Shown: one piece after another, positions 7,962 through 16,395 of the stretch
Position numbering within the stretch: position 1 is the first letter of the stretch
Layout: every line of letters starts with the position of its first letter
NCBI RefSeq assembly: GCF_000621785.1
Contig: NZ_JHXI01000015.1
Location: forward strand, 37,778-101,777
Direction of reading: 5' to 3'
DNA length: 64,000 nt
Source of the DNA: Ruminococcus flavefaciens ND2009
Lineage (GTDB): Bacteria > Bacillota > Clostridia > Oscillospirales > Ruminococcaceae
The notes under the pieces: generated by a model
The model's database searches: none
What the model saw: the letters and a program-made list of their open reading frames with translations, nothing else
Told to the model about the DNA's origin: nothing
Translations under genes and position numbers: made by a program

Positions 7962-9776
7962 ATGGAAGAATTTTCAATTTTTAACATCTTCACCCTTTTG
8001 GGCGGACTTGCTTTCTTCCTCTACGGAATGAAAGTAATGTCTACGGGACTTGAAAAGCTCACGGGAGGCAAGCTGGAGATCGCTCTCAAGAAAATGACCG
8101 AGAACAAGATAAAGGCTATACTTCTCGGTATGGGCGTTACAGTAGCCATACAGTCATCATCTGCTATGACCGTAATGCTGGTGGGCTTCGTAAACTCGGG
8201 CATAATGACCCTTGAGCAGACCATCGGTGTCTGCTTCGGTTCAAATATCGGAACTACCTTTACCGCGTGGATACTCTGTCTTGACGGTATCAAGGATGAC
8301 GGCGGCGGCGGAGTGCTCAGCTTCATACTGAAAATGCTCAAGCCTGTTTCCTTCTCGCCCCTTATAGCTCTTGCAGGCGTTATCCTTATCATGTTCGCCA
8401 AGAAGAACAAGAAGAAGGATGTGGGTCGTATCCTTGTGGGATTTGCGGTGCTTATGACAGGTATGACACTTATGTCAGACTCCGTTGACCCCCTGGCGAA
8501 TTCACCCGATTTCCAGCGTATCCTCACAGCCTTCAAGAACCCCCTCCTGGGCGTACTTGTAGGAACTGTATTCACAGGTATAATCCAGAGCTCCGCAGGC
8601 TCTATCGGTATACTCCAGGCGTTCTCAAAGACAGGCGGACTTACCTATGGTATGGCGCTGCCTATAATCATGGGCTGCAACATCGGTACCTGCGTAACTG
8701 CCCTTCTGGCAACAGTGGGAGTAAGCAAGGACGCCAAGCGCGTTGCCTGGACACATATCATCATCAAGATCATCGGTACACTGGTGCTTCTCCCCATAAT
8801 CATGATACTCCAGAACGTCATAGACCTGAGCATCATGAGCAAGACTGTCGGCTATGTGGGCATTGCGGTAATGCACACCATATTCAACGTGGCAACTACT
8901 GTAATGTTCTTGCCCTTCACCAAGCAGCTGGTAAAGCTTTCAAAGATAGTTGTAAGGGACGGCAAGGAGGAGAAGGTAGACTCCAGAAGGACTCTCACAG
9001 GACTGGACGACATCCTGCTCAAGACTCCTGCTGTTGCTGTTCAGACCTGTCTTACAGCAACCGAACAGATGGCAGAGCTCACAAGAGAGACCATCGACAT
9101 TGCGCTGAAGCTGCTGATAAACTACGACAGCGACAAGTGCGACCTTGTTATTGAGAATGAGGACATCATCGACGGCTTTGAGGACAAGATCAACAGCTAC
9201 CTCATAAAAATATCCAAGGCAAGCGTTACAGGCAAGGACAGCCGAAGCGTTTCAAAGATGATGCACTGCGTGGGCAACTTCGAGCGTATCTCCGACCACG
9301 CCGTGAACCTGGTGGAGTCGGCTCAGGAAATGCACGAAAAGGGAATAATGTTCTCTGAGGAGTGCATAAACGAGATAACCGTCATCACCGATGCTATCAG
9401 CGAGAATATCAACAAGGCTTTCGACTCCTACGTGAAGAATGACCTTGCTATCGCCCATAAGGTAGAGCCTCTTGAGGAAGTGGTGGACAACCTCAGCACC
9501 GAGCTCAAGAACAGACATATCCGCCGTCTCCAGAACGACGAGTGTACAGTTGAGCTGGGCTATATCTTCCAGGACGTACTCACCAACCTGGAGCGTATTT
9601 CCGACCACTGCTCCAACATCGCGGGCTGTCTTATCGAGACTGACGAGAAGACCAATCTCCACGCTTATCTCCACGATGTCAAGGAGAACGATGAGCAGTT
9701 CAGGAACGAGTACCGCGAGTATGCGGAGGAATATTTCCGCAGACTTGACAGCGTTGAAGTAAAAACCGAAGCATAA
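7962..9776 (+). CDS. Na+/phosphate cotransporter (NptA/PF02690 type) with C-terminal PhoU domain
   Basis: 604 residues. The membrane part holds two inverted Na_Pi_cotrans repeats, each with the QSSSA/QSSAG signature (AIQSSSAMTVMLVG and IIQSSAGSIGILQ) and GSNIGTT/GCNIGTC loops. After residue ~340 comes a soluble helical PhoU-like region with the two FERISDHAVN / LERISDHCSN metal-binding motifs. The family imports phosphate with sodium. The start at 7962 is preceded by AGGAGAG; the ATG at 7926 lies at the transcription start. Standing alone with its own promoter and terminator, it may be tuned by its PhoU domain. Confidence 0.9.
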   Translation: MEEFSIFNIFTLLGGLAFFLYGMKVMSTGLEKLTGGKLEIALKKMTENKIKAILLGMGVTVAIQSSSAMTVMLVGFVNSGIMTLEQTIGVCFGSNIGTTFTAWILCLDGIKDDGGGGVLSFILKMLKPVSFSPLIALAGVILIMFAKKNKKKDVGRILVGFAVLMTGMTLMSDSVDPLANSPDFQRILTAFKNPLLGVLVGTVFTGIIQSSAGSIGILQAFSKTGGLTYGMALPIIMGCNIGTCVTALLATVGVSKDAKRVAWTHIIIKIIGTLVLLPIIMILQNVIDLSIMSKTVGYVGIAVMHTIFNVATTVMFLPFTKQLVKLSKIVVRDGKEEKVDSRRTLTGLDDILLKTPAVAVQTCLTATEQMAELTRETIDIALKLLINYDSDKCDLVIENEDIIDGFEDKINSYLIKISKASVTGKDSRSVSKMMHCVGNFERISDHAVNLVESAQEMHEKGIMFSEECINEITVITDAISENINKAFDSYVKNDLAIAHKVEPLEEVVDNLSTELKNRHIRRLQNDECTVELGYIFQDVLTNLERISDHCSNIAGCLIETDEKTNLHAYLHDVKENDEQFRNEYREYAEEYFRRLDSVEVKTEA

Positions 9777-9780
9777 ACAA

Positions 9781-9813
9781 AAAACCGAAGCTTATTGCTT
9801 CGGTTTTCTTTTT
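9781..9813 (+). terminator. Terminator after the Na/phosphate symporter gene
   Basis: Perfect 11-bp stem AAAACCGAAGC / GCTTCGGTTTT with a 5-nt loop and a following T run. Confidence 0.9.
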
Positions 9814-9833
9814 ATGATAGCAGCAGATGAGGA

Positions 9834-9922
9834 TCTAAGGGGCTCTGCCCCTTGGACCCTGCATGAGGCTGTCTGCCTCGTGGCTCCGACCAAAGGAACA
9901 CAGTCCCTTTGGAATCCCCTTC
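9834..9922. repeat. Triple-hairpin intergenic repeat
   Basis: Three short hairpins follow each other: AAGGGGC-TCT-GCCCCTT near 9838-9854, GAGGC..GCCTC near 9865-9880, and CCAAAGG..CCTTTGG at 9890-9912. The arrangement has the look of a REP-type element. It lies at the convergent end between the symporter gene and the leftward lipoprotein gene; no gene is seen in it. Confidence 0.6.
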
Positions 9923-9939
9923 ATAGCTGCCGCCGCTTT

Positions 9940-10740
9940 TTAATAAGGCAGTGTGAACTGTCCTGCCTTCCATACATTTCCGTCCTCGATAACTACGGAG
10001 AAATCGTCGGTCTGGGTGTAGGACTCCTCGCCGAAGTCGCTGCCGTCATAGAAGCTGTCCACAGAGAACACTATTTCGTCCGCGGTGCGGGACTTGATAC
10101 CCGTTACCTTCGATGAGGAGTAATAGATATTGCTGCCGCGGTTGCCGCAGAGGGCATAGACCGCGCCGTTCTTCTCAATGTAAAGATCCGACAGCTCATC
10201 GCAGGGATAGCGCCTGCTGAACACCTTGAAATAGGCGTCCTCCACGTCGCTGAAGCTGCTTATGCCGCTTTCCGTGATGCGGTAGAACTGCCAGCCAAGA
10301 TCGTTTTCCACGAAGTTGGTGTAGTCCACCTTAAAGGGGCAGCCGACGGTGAAGTTCAGCTGAACATGGCCTGCGGACTCGTAAAGTGCCTGTGCAGCTG
10401 CTATGAGAGTCCTGTCGTCGGAGTCCTCAACGGGCTTTTCAAATACCACAGCTCCGTCATCGTTGATCTCAAAGGCGTCGCCGCCCATAGGGTCGGGCTG
10501 ATGGGTAGCCTGCTGTGTAGTGGTGGTGGTGACAGTAGCCGCTTCCGCCGCGGTAGTCGTTGCGGTTGTGACCGCCGTGGTGACTTCGGAGTGGTCTGTA
10601 GGTACGGGCTGGGAAGCGTCGGTTGCTTCGACAGCTGAATTTTCAGCGGTCTGTGAGGAGCTTCCTGCCTTTTTGCCGCTGCATGACACAGCTCCCGCAG
10701 CCACAGCCGCTGATGCTATGAGTGATAAGAGCTTTTTCAT
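9940..10740 (-). CDS. Predicted lipoprotein, Thr-rich linker, unknown C-terminal domain
   Basis: 266 residues. Signal peptide with lipobox AVSC, so Cys20 would be lipidated. Residues ~25-85 form a Ser/Thr/Ala-rich linker; the remaining ~180 residues form a globular domain that I do not recognise. Its ATG overlaps the stop codon of rnr by one base (TGATG), so the two are probably translationally coupled, although no functional link to RNase R is known. In many Firmicutes smpB occupies this place. Confidence 0.7.
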   Translation of the reverse strand: MKKLLSLIASAAVAAGAVSCSGKKAGSSSQTAENSAVEATDASQPVPTDHSEVTTAVTTATTTAAEAATVTTTTTQQATHQPDPMGGDAFEINDDGAVVFEKPVEDSDDRTLIAAAQALYESAGHVQLNFTVGCPFKVDYTNFVENDLGWQFYRITESGISSFSDVEDAYFKVFSRRYPCDELSDLYIEKNGAVYALCGNRGSNIYYSSSKVTGIKSRTADEIVFSVDSFYDGSDFGEESYTQTDDFSVVIEDGNVWKAGQFTLPY

Positions 10741-12911
10741 CAGTCATCCTCCTGTTCGTCGTCGAGAACGAAATCTATAGTGCCGTCGCTGACGTTTACC
10801 GCTGCACAGACCACCTGAACGGTCTGACCGAGAGTATAGGAAACGCCGCTGAACTTTTCGGTAAGTGAAACGGGCTCGGAGTAGTCATACTCGCCCTCGG
10901 GGAGCGTCCTTATATGGACCAGTCCCTCCACCGTATTGGGAAGCTCAGCGTAGAAGCCGAACTCGGTAACGCCCGATATTTTTGCGGTGAAGCTCTCGCC
11001 GATGTGGGCTTTCATGTACTCAGCCTTGTAGCAGTCCTCGCACTCGCGCTCGATAGTGACTGCCCTTATTTCCGCCGCAGATGAGCGCTCTGAGGCGTTC
11101 AGCGCAAAGGCTTCATAGCGCTTGCTGAGCCACTCGTTGTTGTAGCCTGCCAGAATATCGGTGATTATGCGGTGTATAGCCAGGTCGGGGTATCGGCGGA
11201 TAGGGGAGGTGAAGTGTGCGTAGTCGTCCAGCACCAGTCCGAAGTGACCGAGGGGCTCGTTGGAGTATTTAGCCTTCGCCATAGAGCGGAGCACCAGCAT
11301 ATTCACGGCTTCAAACTTGTCCGTGCCCCTTGCGCTGTCCAGTATCTTAGCCGCGTGGGCAGGCTTGAACTCGCTGAAATGAGGACACTCAAAGCCGTAT
11401 TTGGGCAGCAGCTCGTGGAGAGCCTCTGCCTTTGCCTCGGGAGGAGCCTCGTGGATACGGTAAACGAAGGGAACCTTCCTGTCCTTTGCCAGCTTTGCGG
11501 CAGCCTCATTGGCTGTCAGCATGAATTCCTCGATGATGCGCTCAGCCTTGCCGCGCTCACGGGGCTGGACATCGTAGCAGATACCGTCCTCGCCGATGAG
11601 GAGCTTGCTTTCTGTGGTCTCTATTTCGGGAGCGTGGCGGAGCTGCTTCTTTGCGATGAGCTTGTCCGCCAGCTCATTCATGAGGTCGATATTCTTTCTT
11701 ACCGCGGAGTATTTCTCTGCGATGTCCTCAGTCTCTGTGCCGTCGAGGATACGGTTTATCTCGGAATAAACGCCCTTGACCCGTGAGCGGATAACGCTCT
11801 TGCAGAAGCGGTAGGAGAGCATATTTCCCTCTTTGTCCAGCTCCATGAAGGCGGACAGTGTGAGCCTGTCCTCATTGGGGTTCAGGGAGCAGATACCGTT
11901 TGAAAGCTCCTTGGGCAGCATGGGAATGACCTTGTCCGCATAGTAGATACTTGTTCCGCGGAGCAGAGCCTCCTTGTCCAGAGCGCTGTTGCCCTTGACG
12001 TAGTGTGAAACATCGGCGATGTGGACTCCCAGACGGTAGCCCTTCTTTGTCTTCTCAACGGAAACGGCGTCGTCAAGGTCCTTGGACTCCGCACCGTCGA
12101 TGGTGAATATAGTCATATCGCGAAGGTCCTCGCGGTTGTTGAAGCTGTACTCCTGCACGCCGCCCTCGGCTATCTTGCGGGCTTCCTTCATTACCTCCTC
12201 GGGGAAGGCTGTGGGAGCGCCGTGTGTCACCAGAATTGAAGCGGCTGTAGAGGCTGCGTATTCTGAGCTTCCGAATACCAGAGTTATCTTTACCTTGTGC
12301 TCGGCATGGCGGCGTCCGCGGTAGACTATCTCTGCCAGTACCTTGTCGCCGTTTTCAAAGGGAACGCTCTCCTCGCGGACTATGATGACATGGTTGCGTG
12401 AGGCGGTATCGGGCACCAGGTAGGGGCGTCCGTCCTCGTACTCAATTCTGCCTGTGAGCTGAGAGCTGCCGAATTCAAGTATATCCAGTATCTCGCCCTC
12501 GGGCTCGCCTGTTCTTGAGGCGATAGGGGAGATGAGTACCCTGTCGCCGGGCATAGCGCCCAGCATACACTTTCCGGGAATGAAGTACTCCACGCCCTCG
12601 TCGGTCACTGCGAAGCCGAAGGTGCGGCTCAGTCTTGTGACCTCGCCTGCATAGACTCCCAGACGGGAGCAGAGTGCAGCCTTCATGCCCTTTTTCATCA
12701 TGACAACGCCCTCTGTGCGGAGCTCCGAAAAGGCAGCGGCGAAATTCTCCCTGCCGGATTTTTTTGTTCTGCACTTTGCCTCAAGCTCGCTTAGGGGCAT
12801 GGATTTCTTTCCGTAAGCCTTCAGAAAGGTGACTATTTTATTCTTGTAGCTTTCCACTGACACAGGGCTGCTGCCCTTTTTGTCGGACTGTTTTTTCTTT
12901 TTTTCTGCCAT
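10740..12911 (-). CDS. rnr: Ribonuclease R
   Basis: 723 residues. A 3'-5' exoribonuclease of the RNase II/RNB family that degrades structured RNA. Order: N-terminal winged-helix region (KIVTFLKAYGKKSMPLSELEAKC), cold-shock/OB domains, the RNB catalytic domain with FTIDGAESKDLDDAVSVE (conserved Asp cluster) and the TSPIRRYPDLAIHR motif, then a C-terminal S1 domain (~640-705). The Lys-rich C-terminus of E. coli RNase R is absent; the protein ends acidic. GGAG lies just upstream of the ATG. It is downstream of secG, the usual Firmicutes order, and coupled to the following lipoprotein gene. Confidence 0.93.
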   Translation of the reverse strand: MAEKKKKQSDKKGSSPVSVESYKNKIVTFLKAYGKKSMPLSELEAKCRTKKSGRENFAAAFSELRTEGVVMMKKGMKAALCSRLGVYAGEVTRLSRTFGFAVTDEGVEYFIPGKCMLGAMPGDRVLISPIASRTGEPEGEILDILEFGSSQLTGRIEYEDGRPYLVPDTASRNHVIIVREESVPFENGDKVLAEIVYRGRRHAEHKVKITLVFGSSEYAASTAASILVTHGAPTAFPEEVMKEARKIAEGGVQEYSFNNREDLRDMTIFTIDGAESKDLDDAVSVEKTKKGYRLGVHIADVSHYVKGNSALDKEALLRGTSIYYADKVIPMLPKELSNGICSLNPNEDRLTLSAFMELDKEGNMLSYRFCKSVIRSRVKGVYSEINRILDGTETEDIAEKYSAVRKNIDLMNELADKLIAKKQLRHAPEIETTESKLLIGEDGICYDVQPRERGKAERIIEEFMLTANEAAAKLAKDRKVPFVYRIHEAPPEAKAEALHELLPKYGFECPHFSEFKPAHAAKILDSARGTDKFEAVNMLVLRSMAKAKYSNEPLGHFGLVLDDYAHFTSPIRRYPDLAIHRIITDILAGYNNEWLSKRYEAFALNASERSSAAEIRAVTIERECEDCYKAEYMKAHIGESFTAKISGVTEFGFYAELPNTVEGLVHIRTLPEGEYDYSEPVSLTEKFSGVSYTLGQTVQVVCAAVNVSDGTIDFVLDDEQEDD

Positions 12912-12951
12912 ATTTTCTCCTTGTGTCTTATTATCCGCATACAGCGGAGCA

Positions 12952-12985
12952 AAAAATAAGCCCCATGACTCTGAGTCACAGGGCA
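12952..12985 (-). terminator. Terminator between secG and rnr
   Basis: On the minus strand GCCCTGTGACTC pairs with GAGTCATGGGGC, followed by TTATTTTTT. rnr must therefore rely on read-through or on a promoter not seen here. Confidence 0.75.
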
Positions 12986-12995
12986 GCTTTTTTTC

Positions 12996-13253
12996 TTACT
13001 TTGTGAAGATCGGTACGATGTTTACTGCAAGTACAGCAGCGAAAAGGATTATCGCCATAACTCTTGTGATCTTAGCGAGGATGGCTTCCTTTGTTCTTCC
13101 CTCGTTCTTTCCGTAGAAGGAATCAGCGCTTGCACCTGTGAGAGCAGCAGTCATGCTGTCCTGTGATTTCTGCTCCTGTGAAAGGCAGATAACGATGGTT
13201 AAAAGGCTGAGGACGAGTATCACGATACCGCCGATGATCTCTAAAGTTGACAT
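12996..13253 (-). CDS. secG: Preprotein translocase subunit SecG
   Basis: 85 residues with two TM segments (about 6-22 and 64-82) and a polar loop containing the conserved LSQEQKSQDSMTAALTG region, which matches SecG. It is the small accessory subunit of the SecYEG channel in the cytoplasmic membrane. GGAGG precedes the ATG. Upstream of rnr as in other Firmicutes; its own promoter is clear. Confidence 0.92.
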   Translation of the reverse strand: MSTLEIIGGIVILVLSLLTIVICLSQEQKSQDSMTAALTGASADSFYGKNEGRTKEAILAKITRVMAIILFAAVLAVNIVPIFTK

Positions 13254-13316
13254 AAAAACTACCTCCGGGTAAAGTATGGATTACGGCAAAGCCGATATAT
13301 TTCAACTAGCTTTAAT

Positions 13317-13345
13317 ATTATATCACAGACCGCAGTGTTTTGCAA
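13317..13345 (-). promoter_or_regulatory. Promoter of secG
   Basis: Minus-strand TTGCAA (13340-13345), 17-nt spacer ending TGA, TATAAT (13317-13322); extended -10. Confidence 0.65.
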
Positions 13346-13423
13346 GGGGTTTTATCGAAAAAGCAAGACAAAAAAACGGAGCAAAATTGTTGAAATCTAA
13401 CAAGGATCCGCAAAAACGGCATG

Positions 13424-13455
13424 AAAAAGGCTGCACAGCAGTGCCGTGCAGCCTT
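13424..13455 (-). terminator. Terminator after the first GH9 gene
   Basis: Minus-strand AAGGCTGCACGGC / GCTGTGCAGCCTT hairpin followed by TTTTT, just past the stop codon. Confidence 0.85.
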
Positions 13456-13472
13456 GAATTCATTTATTCAGC

Positions 13473-16133
13473 TCAGATAATGGGAGCGAGAGTTGATCTC
13501 ATGTGGAGGAGATACATCTGGATGAAGAGAGCATCGTTTCCTGTGAGACCTATTGTACCCTTATCAACGTCACCGTAGGTCTTGCCCTTTTCGGTGATGT
13601 GCTTGGGATCGCTTCCGTTCTCGCCGTACTTATCGGGGTTAGCGATAGCCTGCATGATGAGGATAGCGTCAGCCAGCTCAACCTTGCCGTCGCCGTTGGA
13701 GTCGCCCCATACACCGTCGAAAACAGGTGTGGGAGCTGTAGTTGTTGTTACAACAGGAGGTGCTGTTGTTGTAGTTGTAGTAGTTGTTGTGGTTGTTGTT
13801 ATCCTTGTTGTAGTAGCAGCTGTGCCCTTTGCTGTGTAGACTACGATAGAATCCATTGTGTAGGATGAAACGTTAGTCCACCATGTACCGAACTTGAGCT
13901 CGCCGCCGCTGTAAGCGAATGTCTGAGCAGCGCTTGCAGGGGGATTCCATGTGATAGTGCCCTTGCTGCTGTTGATGGATTTATCCTGCTGAGCGTCATC
14001 GTCCATGAACCAGTAATCGGGAGCAACAGTTGTTGAAGAACCGAAGTTACCTACCCACTTGTCGATGTTGCCGCTTGCAGAGATGTTGAACTCGATCTTT
14101 GTAGCGTACTCGCCGCTGGGGATATTGAAGTCAGCCCAGTCGAAGCCGATCATCTTGTCGTCAGCGCCGTCATCGAACTTGAGAGACTTGTTGAGCTCTA
14201 CCTTGTAAACTCCGTTGCCGCCTGTTGTAGAGGGTCTGGGAGCTGTTGTAGTTGTTGCAGGGGGATTGTAGGGTGCGGGTGTAGTTGTTGTAACTGCGGG
14301 CTGTGAAGGAGTTACACTGCTGCTTCCGCTGCCGTCGAGAACGACCTTCTCGATAGTAACGCCGTCGCCCTGAGGCCACCAGACCATAGCCTTGATAGTT
14401 GAACCAACATTTGAAGGAATATCGTAGTCAACAACTACTTCCTTGTTTGCGTCAGCCTTTACGTTCTCAAAGTCTACCTGATCCCACTTGCCTGTCCATG
14501 TGCCGAAGCCGCCGGAAGCCTGTGTATCGCTGGTATTGATCTTGAAGTAAAGTGTAGCCTTCTTAGCGCCCTGAGGAGCAAACTCAGCATAGCTGATAGG
14601 TCCGTCTGTACCATCCTCTACGCCTACCTTCATGTCAGCGGGAAGGAGAGTCTTGCCGCCGCCCGAAGAAGTGCCGGGGTTGGGAGAAGTTGTGGTTGTG
14701 GGCGGATTGTAAGGTGCGGGAGTAGTTGTAGTTACAGAAGGCTGAGTAGGTGTTATGCTGCTTCCGCCGCCGTAGATCTTGGAAACGCCGGGGATAGTGG
14801 AAACAGTTGAGCCTGTCTTGTAGAAGTGGTACAGACCAGCTGCTGCACCAACGAGACCTGCGTTGTAGTCAACAGCGACCTCGTTTGCCTGATAGTCGGA
14901 ACGAACGTCAGCATAGCCGTCGCCGTTTGCCTGCTTAGGACCGCCGCAGAGAGCGCCGACCAGCAGGTTCTTGTTAGGTGTTCCGTCATTTCTGGGGTCT
15001 GCATTAGCATCGGGTGAAGAAGCTCTGTGGTGAGGATTCCTGGAAGAATTATCCTTGAAACCTACGATGAGGCAGTAGCTCTTTCCGTTCTGGAAAGCCT
15101 TGTCGCCTGTGAGGTACTGCATCTGGCCCTTAGCCCAGCCTGCGTCGCCGTGGTTGTACTTAGCAGCTACGAGAGTTGCCATCTGAGCGGTAGCATTGTG
15201 TCTTGCCGAGCCCCACTCGTCGTAGAACTTGTACTCGTTGCCGCCGCCGATCTCGTGAACGATGCTCCAGTCGCCTGTTGCCTCAGCCTTGAGGATAGAA
15301 GCGCCGAGACCAACGTTCTCCCAGCAGTGTACCCAGTAGCCCTCGGGACAAGTTCCGAGATCATTGAGATACTTCTGGTTGTTTGTAGCCTTGTAGAGCC
15401 AGCCTGCTGCCCATGCGAGCTCATCAGCGGAGCCGCTGGTGCCGCTTACATAGAAAGGAGCAACTGAATATGTTCCTGTGTTCTGCTTTGAGAAGTTGTA
15501 GAGAGCCTCAGCGTACTTGAGGTCGTCAGGATTACCGAAGTTTACGTAGTTAGCTGCGAGAGCTGCTGCGTACTCGGCAGTGATGTTTGCAGCACCGCCT
15601 GTAGTCCAGACCATACGGCCTCTGTCGCCCTGAGTTTCGGGAGCGCCCCAGTAATCGTGGTCCTGGTTACCTTCGCCCTTTTCGATGAGGACCTTGGAAA
15701 CGTTGTTGCCGTTGAGAACTGTAGCGTCACGGAAGAATTTACAGAATTTGTCTGTGATGACTTTAAGATGAGCGTCCTGTCCTGTAGCAGTGAAGGCGTC
15801 CTTGAATTCGTAGTAAGCCCAGCCCAGTGTAGAAGCTGCATAGCCCTGGGGCTGACCGAACATTACGTGGTCGCCTGCGTCGTGGAAACCGCCGGGCACT
15901 TCGTCATTGGTGTGGCAGTTGCCTCTCCATGAGATAGCGCAGTCCGAGTTGTTTCCGCACATATTTGCGTCATAAAGATAGAGGGAGTACTGAAGGAGCT
16001 TTGCGTAGTTATCACCGTCAGCCGCGTTTGCTGTGAGAGAGGGAGCACCGATGTTTGAGAGAGGTGCTGCAATCGAGGTGAGGGCGATAGCACTGCTGAT
16101 GATGGCTGATTTCAGCCTGTTTAATTTGTTCAT
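13473..16133 (-). CDS. Cellulosomal GH9 endoglucanase with two carbohydrate-binding-like modules and dockerin
   Basis: 886 residues, secreted. Signal peptide ~1-38; GH9 catalytic domain ~40-460 with the catalytic-base motif DAGDH at 85-89, RNPHHR and the late NEVAVDYNAGL segment expected to carry the acid Glu; Pro/Thr linker; a beta-rich module (~510-640) rich in Trp (GGFGTWTGKWDQ, MVWWPQGDG); a second linker; a second beta module (~665-795, GFDWADFNIPSGEY, WFMDDDAQ); a Thr-rich linker; and a type I dockerin from ~807 (GDSNGDGKVELADAILIMQ). The second dockerin loop is irregular (GDVDKGTIGLTGND). It would cleave cellulose or beta-glucan while anchored to a cohesin scaffold. It follows a second GH9 gene with its own promoter. 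Confidence 0.93.
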   Translation of the reverse strand: MNKLNRLKSAIISSAIALTSIAAPLSNIGAPSLTANAADGDNYAKLLQYSLYLYDANMCGNNSDCAISWRGNCHTNDEVPGGFHDAGDHVMFGQPQGYAASTLGWAYYEFKDAFTATGQDAHLKVITDKFCKFFRDATVLNGNNVSKVLIEKGEGNQDHDYWGAPETQGDRGRMVWTTGGAANITAEYAAALAANYVNFGNPDDLKYAEALYNFSKQNTGTYSVAPFYVSGTSGSADELAWAAGWLYKATNNQKYLNDLGTCPEGYWVHCWENVGLGASILKAEATGDWSIVHEIGGGNEYKFYDEWGSARHNATAQMATLVAAKYNHGDAGWAKGQMQYLTGDKAFQNGKSYCLIVGFKDNSSRNPHHRASSPDANADPRNDGTPNKNLLVGALCGGPKQANGDGYADVRSDYQANEVAVDYNAGLVGAAAGLYHFYKTGSTVSTIPGVSKIYGGGSSITPTQPSVTTTTPAPYNPPTTTTSPNPGTSSGGGKTLLPADMKVGVEDGTDGPISYAEFAPQGAKKATLYFKINTSDTQASGGFGTWTGKWDQVDFENVKADANKEVVVDYDIPSNVGSTIKAMVWWPQGDGVTIEKVVLDGSGSSSVTPSQPAVTTTTPAPYNPPATTTTAPRPSTTGGNGVYKVELNKSLKFDDGADDKMIGFDWADFNIPSGEYATKIEFNISASGNIDKWVGNFGSSTTVAPDYWFMDDDAQQDKSINSSKGTITWNPPASAAQTFAYSGGELKFGTWWTNVSSYTMDSIVVYTAKGTAATTTRITTTTTTTTTTTTAPPVVTTTTAPTPVFDGVWGDSNGDGKVELADAILIMQAIANPDKYGENGSDPKHITEKGKTYGDVDKGTIGLTGNDALFIQMYLLHMRSTLAPII

Positions 16134-16182
16134 GTTATCACACTTCTTTCAATATGATCTGCCTATAATATGTCTTACACCC

Positions 16183-16226
16183 ATTATACAGGGTTTGCCC
16201 TGAAATTTGGTAACAAATTGGTAACA
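16183..16226 (-). promoter_or_regulatory. Promoter-like site with tandem TTGGTAACA repeats before the first GH9 gene
   Basis: A minus-strand TATAAT (16183-16188) has no good -35 at the right distance. Where the -35 should be there are two direct copies of TTGGTAACA, 11 bp apart (16207-16226), roughly one helical turn. This suggests an activator-dependent promoter; no regulator can be named. Confidence 0.35.
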
Positions 16227-16340
16227 GAGATATTACAATCTGGTAAAATTGAACAGATTATTAATATTTTCGTCATAGTGCTTAAAAAACATATCTGCAC
16301 ATTGTGCATAATTGCTATGGATTTTACGCAGAAAAGGTGC

Positions 16341-16384
16341 AAAAAAACGGGCTCGTACAGAACAGAGGTTCTGCACGAGCCCGG
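16341..16384 (-). terminator. Terminator after the second GH9 gene
   Basis: Long minus-strand stem CGGGCTCGTGCAGAAC / GTTCTGTACGAGCCCG (one mismatch) followed by seven T. Confidence 0.9.
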
Positions 16385-16395
16385 GTAAAGTTTTA

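Noticed and set aside
11172..11786. 204-residue open frame on the plus strand
   Set aside because: Antisense to rnr, whose protein is clearly conserved; no start signal.
13807..14026. Possible frameshift in the first GH9 gene because of strong Thr-repeat frames
   Set aside because: The main frame stays open through both modules and the dockerin; the other frames are shadows of the ACA/ACT repeats.
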